A DNA stretch of 64,000 nt, from NCBI RefSeq assembly GCF_020982545.1, contig NZ_JAJKLK010000031.1:124001-188000 (forward strand). Reading direction: 5' to 3'. Made by a program: the position numbers and the translations under genes. Origin of the DNA: Streptomyces sp. MNU76. GTDB taxonomy: Bacteria > Actinomycetota > Actinomycetes > Streptomycetales > Streptomycetaceae. Every line of letters starts with the position of its first letter. Positions within the stretch are counted from its first letter, which is position 1. Positions 59,796-64,000 of this stretch are shown piece after piece. The notes beneath the pieces are model-generated. The model did not search any database, was not told the origin of the DNA, and saw only the letters and a program-made list of their open reading frames with translations.

Positions 59796-61129
59796 CGGGT
59801 CTCCTCCTCGTGCTCCTCGGCGGTCGCGACCGGCGCGTGCAGGAGCACTCGCGCGGCCCGGCGCCCTGCCGCGTCCACCACATCGAGCCGCCAGCCGACG
59901 ACCTCCACGGTGTCCCCGACGGCCGGTATGCGGCCCAGCTCGGTGGCGACGAGACCCGCGAGCGTCTCGTACGGTCCCTCGGGCGCCCGCAGGCCGACGC
60001 GGGCGAGCTGGTCGGTGCGGGCCGAGCCGTCGGCGGAGTACAGCTCGCGGCCGTTCTCGTCGGTGCCGACGGCCGCCAGGTCGGGTGTCTCGTGCGGGTC
60101 GTGCTCGTCGCGGACCTCGCCGACGACCTCCTCGACGATGTCCTCCAGGGTCACGACACCGGCGGTCCCGCCGTACTCGTCGATGACGACGGCCATCGTG
60201 CGCTTGCCGGAGAGCCGGTCGAGGACCCGGTCGACGGTCAGCGACTCGGGGACGAACAGCGGCTCGCGCAGCAGTTCGGCGACAGAGGTGCGCAGCCGGC
60301 GCTCGGCGGGCACGGCCAGGACGTCCTTGATGTGCGCGGTGCCGATGACCGAGTCGAGGCTGCCGCGGTAGACGGGGAAGCGGGAAAGGCCGGTGGCCCG
60401 GGTCGCGTTCGCCACGTCCTCGCAGGTCGCCTGGGCGTCGAGGGCGATGACCTGCACGCGCGGGGTCATCACGTTCTCAGCGGTCAGGTCGGCCAGGTTG
60501 AGCGTGCGCACGAACAGCTCGGCGGTGTCCTCCTCCAGGGCGCCCTCCTTGGCCGAGTGCCGGGCGAGGGCCGCGAGCTCCTGGGGTCCGCGCGCGGAGG
60601 CCAGCTCCTCGGCGGGCTCGATGCCGAAGAGCCGTACGAGACGGTTGGCGGTGTTGTTGAGGTGGGTGATGAACGGCCGGAACGCGGCGCTGAACCAGCG
60701 CTGCGGGTTCGCCACCTTCTTCGCCACCGGCAGCGGCGCGGAGATCGCCCAGTTCTTGGGCACCAGCTCGCCGACGACCATCAGGACGACGGTCGACAGG
60801 GCCGTACCGATGACGAGGGCCGCGGAGCTCGACGCGGAGCCCGGCACGCCGACAGCCTCCAGCGGGCCCGCGATCAGCTTGGCGATGGACGGCTCGGCGA
60901 GCATGCCGACGACCAGGTTGGTGACGGTGATGCCGAGCTGGGCGCCGGAGAGCTGGAACGTCAGGTTCCGTACGGCCTTGAGGGCGCCCGCGGCGCCCCG
61001 TTCGCCGCGCTCCACGGCTCGTTCCAGCCGGCCCCGGTCGACCGTGGTCAGCGAGAACTCGGCGGCGACGAAGGCACCACAGATCAGCGAGAGCAGCACC
61101 GCCACCAGAAGGAGGAGCACTTCGGTCAT
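59792..61129 (-). CDS. CNNM/CBS/CorC_HlyC membrane protein (hemolysin C-like), first of a pair
   Basis: 445 residues from ATG 61129 with GGAGGTGACCCG upstream. Membrane domain residues about 1-200 (LSLICGAFVAAEFSLTTVDRGRLE), CBS pair about 215-340 (GLSRFPVYRGSLDSVIGTAHIKDVLAVP; TMAVVIDEYGGTAGVVTLEDIVEEVVGEV) and the C-terminal transporter-associated domain (about 355-440). Same ion-homeostasis family as the downstream gene, which it probably pairs with in the membrane. The frame is open upstream to 61309 as Pro/Ala-rich low-complexity sequence, rejected as N-terminus. Confidence 0.88.
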   Translation of the reverse strand: MTEVLLLLVAVLLSLICGAFVAAEFSLTTVDRGRLERAVERGERGAAGALKAVRNLTFQLSGAQLGITVTNLVVGMLAEPSIAKLIAGPLEAVGVPGSASSSAALVIGTALSTVVLMVVGELVPKNWAISAPLPVAKKVANPQRWFSAAFRPFITHLNNTANRLVRLFGIEPAEELASARGPQELAALARHSAKEGALEEDTAELFVRTLNLADLTAENVMTPRVQVIALDAQATCEDVANATRATGLSRFPVYRGSLDSVIGTAHIKDVLAVPAERRLRTSVAELLREPLFVPESLTVDRVLDRLSGKRTMAVVIDEYGGTAGVVTLEDIVEEVVGEVRDEHDPHETPDLAAVGTDENGRELYSADGSARTDQLARVGLRAPEGPYETLAGLVATELGRIPAVGDTVEVVGWRLDVVDAAGRRAARVLLHAPVATAEEHEEETR

Positions 61130-61352
61130 CGGGTCACCTCCGTCCCATGGTCGGACAGGGGCGGAGGTATGCGCGACGTCGGGCACCGGGGCCGGTGACA
61201 CCGCGGGCGCCGGTGCCGGTACGACGGCGGGCGCCGGTGCTGGTACTGGGAGGCTCGCCCATGGGCGGACGCTCACAACCTTTCCGTAGAGGTTGGCGGG
61301 CCCACCCATGGTAAAGGATCGGCAAAGGCATGTCGGTCCCCGTGGGAGGCGG

Positions 61353-61778
61353 TCAGTCCCCGAGCGGCTTCACCCATCGCCGCCACTTCTCCTCGGGTGC
61401 GTACCCGGCCGCTCGCCAGGCATGCTGGGCCGTCTCGTTGCGGACGAGCACCATCGCGTCCCCGCGCCGCCCGCCGAGCCGTAGGAACCGCTCCTCGGCG
61501 GCGGTGAGCAGCGCCGAACCGATGCCCCTGCGGCGGCGCCCGGGGTGCACCGCGAGCCGGTACAGATGGCATCGCCAGCCGTCGAAGCCGGCGATGACCG
61601 TGCCCACCAGCTCTCCGCCCAGCTCGGCGATGATCAGCGACTCGGGGTCGCGGGCCACCAGTCGCTCGACGCCGTCGCGGTCGTCACTGATGCTCGTGCC
61701 CTCGGCGGCCACCGTCCAGAAGGCGAGCACGGCGTCGAGGTCGTCGGGCGTCGCGGCCCGTATACGCAGGTCGGTCAT
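61353..61778 (-). CDS. GNAT family N-acetyltransferase
   Basis: 141 residues from ATG 61778. Single GNAT domain: LRIRAATPDDLDAVLAFWTVAAEG, AELGGELVGTVIAGFDGWRCHLYRLAVHPGRRRRGIGSALLTAAEERFLRLG, with the acetyl-CoA loop RRRRGIGSAL (near 83-92), and the C-terminal ETAQHAWRAAGYAPEE. The acceptor is unknown. The frame is open upstream through repeat DNA to 62342, which is not family sequence. Confidence 0.88.
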   Translation of the reverse strand: MTDLRIRAATPDDLDAVLAFWTVAAEGTSISDDRDGVERLVARDPESLIIAELGGELVGTVIAGFDGWRCHLYRLAVHPGRRRRGIGSALLTAAEERFLRLGGRRGDAMVLVRNETAQHAWRAAGYAPEEKWRRWVKPLGD

Positions 61779-62149
61779 GATCGGATCCCACCACGGAGGC
61801 CACGGGACGACCTGGAATTCCAGGATCCGGACGGGGCCGGACATGGGCCGCACGGGCGTGGGCCGGGGTTGGCCGGGGCGGAGCGGAGCCGGGCGGAAGC
61901 CCCACGGGAGTCGGTCGGGCTGTACGGAGCCGGCCGGCCGGGAGGCGATCTGGACGGGCCGGGGCAGGGGCCACCGGGCGCGCCGACCCGGAGCGGCCAC
62001 CCGGCCTCGGTGCCGCCCGGCCTCGGGGTCGGCACGCCCGGCCTCGCGGCGGCCCGGCTCGGGGCCGGCATGGCTCGGGGACCCGCCCGGCTCGGGCCCA
62101 CCCCGCTCGGGGCCCACCCCGCTCGGGGCCCGCTCGGGGACCGGTCGTC
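61779..62149. repeat. 371-bp GC-rich low-complexity gap
   Basis: Very GC-rich, with repeated GGCTCGGGGCC-type units; 62101-62131 holds two adjoining 16-bp copies of CCCCGCTCGGGGCCCA, each palindromic at its core (CCCCGCTCGGGG). It may form the terminator of the oxidoreductase gene. No gene is supported. Confidence 0.5.
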
Positions 62150-63031
62150 TCACCTGCCCCGCAGTGCCTCGACCACCTTCGCGAAGGCCTCCATGTTCGG
62201 CTCCAGGACGGTCAGGTACGAGAAGCCGTACCGCTCCCGCTGCGCCAGGACCTGGTCGACGATCTCCTCCAGCGTCCCCACCAGGACCAGCGGCAGCCGC
62301 AGGGCCTGCTCCTCGCTGAGGTTCGGCAGATGACCGAGCCACGGCCGCACGGCGGCGGCGCGATCGTCGGTCAGCTCGACGATCTGGATCAGCAGGTTGA
62401 GCTCGGCCGGTTCCTTGCGCCCGGCGGCGAACTCCTGGTACCGGCCGACCCGTTCGTCCAGCTCCTCGGCGGTCAGCGGTTCCAGCTTCCCGTCCCCGAC
62501 CGCCCGCGCGCCGGTGAACGCCGCGATGTCCGCGTGTTCGGCGGTGGCGCGCAGCATCCGGTCACCGTTGGCGCCGATCAGCAGCGGCACCCGGGGCCGC
62601 TGCGCGGGGCGCGGCCGGTGGTCGTCGGAACCGAGGAGCCGGTCCACCTCCTCGACCGTGCGCAGCAGATGGTCCACCCGCTCGCCCGGCGATCCCCACG
62701 GCAGACCCGCCTTCTCGTGCTCGGCGGGCACGTATCCGGTGCCGAGCCCCAGCTCCAGCCGTCCGCCGGTCAGCGCGTCCGTGGTGGCGACCTCGCGGGC
62801 CAGCAGCGTCGGGTTCCAGAAGCCCGCGTTGAGTACGAAGGTGCCGAGCCGCGGCCGCTCGGTGGCCGCCGCCGCGGCCACCAGCGAGGGGAACGGGGTC
62901 GGCATGCCCAGATGGTCGGGGACCAGGATCACGTCGTAGCCGAGCTGTTCGGCGCGGCGGCACTTCGCGCGCCACTCCCCGGCCGACGTGGGGCTGAGCA
63001 GGCTGACTCCGAAGCGGAACGGGCGCGGCAT
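62150..63031 (-). CDS. LLM-class F420-dependent oxidoreductase
   Basis: 293 residues, ATG 63031 with GGAGAG upstream. Luciferase-like (LLM) TIM barrel: FRFGVSLLSPTSAGEWRAKCRRAEQLGYD, VPDHLGMPTPFPSLVAAAAATERPRLGTFVLNAGFWNP, VATTDALTGGRLELGLGTGY (near 83-102), and LPLVLVGTLEEIVDQVLAQRERYGFSYLTVLEPNMEAF. The family TIGR03621 is F420-linked in mycobacteria and actinobacteria. The substrate is unknown. No partner gene. Confidence 0.88.
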   Translation of the reverse strand: MPRPFRFGVSLLSPTSAGEWRAKCRRAEQLGYDVILVPDHLGMPTPFPSLVAAAAATERPRLGTFVLNAGFWNPTLLAREVATTDALTGGRLELGLGTGYVPAEHEKAGLPWGSPGERVDHLLRTVEEVDRLLGSDDHRPRPAQRPRVPLLIGANGDRMLRATAEHADIAAFTGARAVGDGKLEPLTAEELDERVGRYQEFAAGRKEPAELNLLIQIVELTDDRAAAVRPWLGHLPNLSEEQALRLPLVLVGTLEEIVDQVLAQRERYGFSYLTVLEPNMEAFAKVVEALRGR

Positions 63032-63079
63032 GAACTCTCCTCACTGACAAGGGACTTGAGTTGGCGCACCGCGAGTACA

Positions 63080-64000
63080 TCACTCGTGCGCGATGGCCGC
63101 CAACACGTTCATCCGGGACGCCCGCAGGGCCGGCAGCAGGGCCGCCACCACGCCCACGACCGCGGAGCCGATCACGACGGCGACGACCGTGCCCCACGGG
63201 ATCGCCAGCGCCTTCATCCCCTGCAGTGCCAGCACCTGCTGCACACACACGCCCCAGACCAGCCCCAGCGCGAGCCCGAGGACGGCGCCGAACACGGCGA
63301 TCACCACCGACTCCAGCCGGATCATCCGCCGCAGCTGCCGCCTGGCCAGCCCGATCGCGCGCAGCAGCCCGATCTCCCGGGTGCGCTCCACCACCGACAG
63401 GGCGAGGGTGTTGACCACGCCGAGCACGGCGATGACGATCGCGAGGCCCAGCAACGCGTAGACCAGATAGAGCAGTACGGCGATCTGGCCCCGCACCAGC
63501 TCCTTGTAGTCGGCCTGGTCGCGGACCTGCACCTGCGGATACGCCTGAAGCGTCCGCTCCAGGTTCGCGCGCAGCTCGTCGGCGTCCACGCCGGAACCCG
63601 TGTTCACGTACAGCGCCGAGTCCTGCCCGTCGGGCACCTGGGACTCGATGGTGCCCGTCCCGAAGAACAGCCCGCCCTGCATCCCGAAACCGTCGGCGGT
63701 GTCCTGGTCGGTGAGCGCGGCCACCTTCAGCTCGGCACTCTTCCCGGCGGGGAACCGCACCGGGATCGTGTCGCCGACGCTCACGTCGTGCTCCCGCGCG
63801 AACTCCACGTCCATGGCGATGGCACCGTCCGCGAGCGCGGCCGCGCTGTCACCCCGGGCGTAGGTGACGTTCGCGACCTCGTCGAGCCGCGCGTCGTAGG
63901 CCCCGGCGGTCGTCTCGATCCGTGTCCCGTCCGGCAGCCGGACCGCGACCGGGGTGAACCGCTGCCGTACGACGAGGCCGACGCCGTCGGTGGCGCGGAC
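63080..64000 (-). CDS. FtsX-like ABC transporter permease (5' end outside window)
   Basis: 306 residues visible; the frame stays open to the window end, so the start lies beyond it. The soluble MacB-like loop (VGDTIPVRFPAGKSAELKVAAL; GGLFFGTGTIESQVPDG) leads to the C-terminal FtsX module: LLGLAIVIAVLGVVNTLALSVVERTREIGLLRAIGLARRQLRRMI, then two more helices ending in LPALRASRMNVLAAIAHE. This is the second FtsX-like permease of the window, part of a separate export system whose ATPase should lie just outside. Confidence 0.9.
   Translation of the reverse strand, partial: VRATDGVGLVVRQRFTPVAVRLPDGTRIETTAGAYDARLDEVANVTYARGDSAAALADGAIAMDVEFAREHDVSVGDTIPVRFPAGKSAELKVAALTDQDTADGFGMQGGLFFGTGTIESQVPDGQDSALYVNTGSGVDADELRANLERTLQAYPQVQVRDQADYKELVRGQIAVLLYLVYALLGLAIVIAVLGVVNTLALSVVERTREIGLLRAIGLARRQLRRMIRLESVVIAVFGAVLGLALGLVWGVCVQQVLALQGMKALAIPWGTVVAVVIGSAVVGVVAALLPALRASRMNVLAAIAHE

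Noticed and set aside
61130..61309. Pro/Ala-rich N-terminal extension of the CNNM protein
   Set aside because: Low-complexity with repeated GGGCGCCGGTG units; a strong RBS lies directly before ATG 61129, where family sequence begins.

Overview
The window is high-GC actinobacterial DNA and almost certainly a Streptomyces chromosome. The signs are strong GC bias at third codon positions, SbcCD, Lrp and MocR regulators, an ECF41 sigma factor, GntR/ROK regulators, many leaderless starts, two genes with rare TTA codons, and the dispersed GC-rich inverted repeat typical of Streptomyces intergenic DNA.

Layout. (1) 1-5.6 kb: two ABC export systems. The first is a FtsX-like permease (cut by the window start) plus its ATPase. 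Its operon is split by a 207-bp MITE-like element and, right behind it, an IS701-family insertion sequence; CTAG borders each. (2) 5.7-33.4 kb: ordinary core chromosome, including a CoA-binding protein, a CysRS-like protein coupled to a SixA phosphatase, YigZ, an ABC exporter, sbcD-sbcC, Lrp/rhodanese, an Imm21-type protein, a DUF885 protein, Lrp/PLP lyase, an ACT-GNAT protein, PhoD phosphatase, MocR/EamA, an alpha/beta hydrolase, an ECF41 sigma factor, a HutC-type GntR regulator behind a dre-like operator, a ROK protein, mug and purB. (3) 33.5-55.8 kb: a complete indolocarbazole gene cluster of 15 genes, recognised as the staurosporine (sta) type. (4) 55.8-57.5 kb: a regulatory gap, a small secreted protein and an IS21 istA remnant. 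(5) 57.5-64 kb: core genes again (DUF4326, SGNH hydrolase, a CNNM/CBS pair, GNAT, LLM oxidoreductase and a FtsX-like permease cut by the window end).

How the cluster works. StaO (tryptophan oxidase) and StaD (VioB/RebD-type dimer synthase) make chromopyrrolic acid from two L-tryptophans. StaP (P450) with StaC (FAD enzyme) converts it to the lactam aglycone K252c. StaA, StaB, StaJ, StaI, StaE and StaK build a TDP-aminodeoxy sugar. StaG attaches it to one indole nitrogen and StaN (P450) makes the second C-N bond. StaMA and StaMB N- and O-methylate. StaR is a large LuxR-type (LAL) activator. The genes form two divergent blocks from a 361-bp gap between staO and staG, and staR converges on staB with a 90-bp overlap. 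The sugar genes argue for staurosporine rather than rebeccamycin or K-252a.

The most useful new-looking observations are the TTA codon in staR (bldA dependence), the placement of the cluster about 120 bp upstream of purB with an IS21 remnant at the other edge, the dre-like operator over the -35 of the GntR gene, the nested CTAG insertions, a CCCAAAA -1 slip site in the transposase, and a multiply frameshifted MocR 3' end. All functional calls rest on reading the sequence and on family knowledge; no database search was run.
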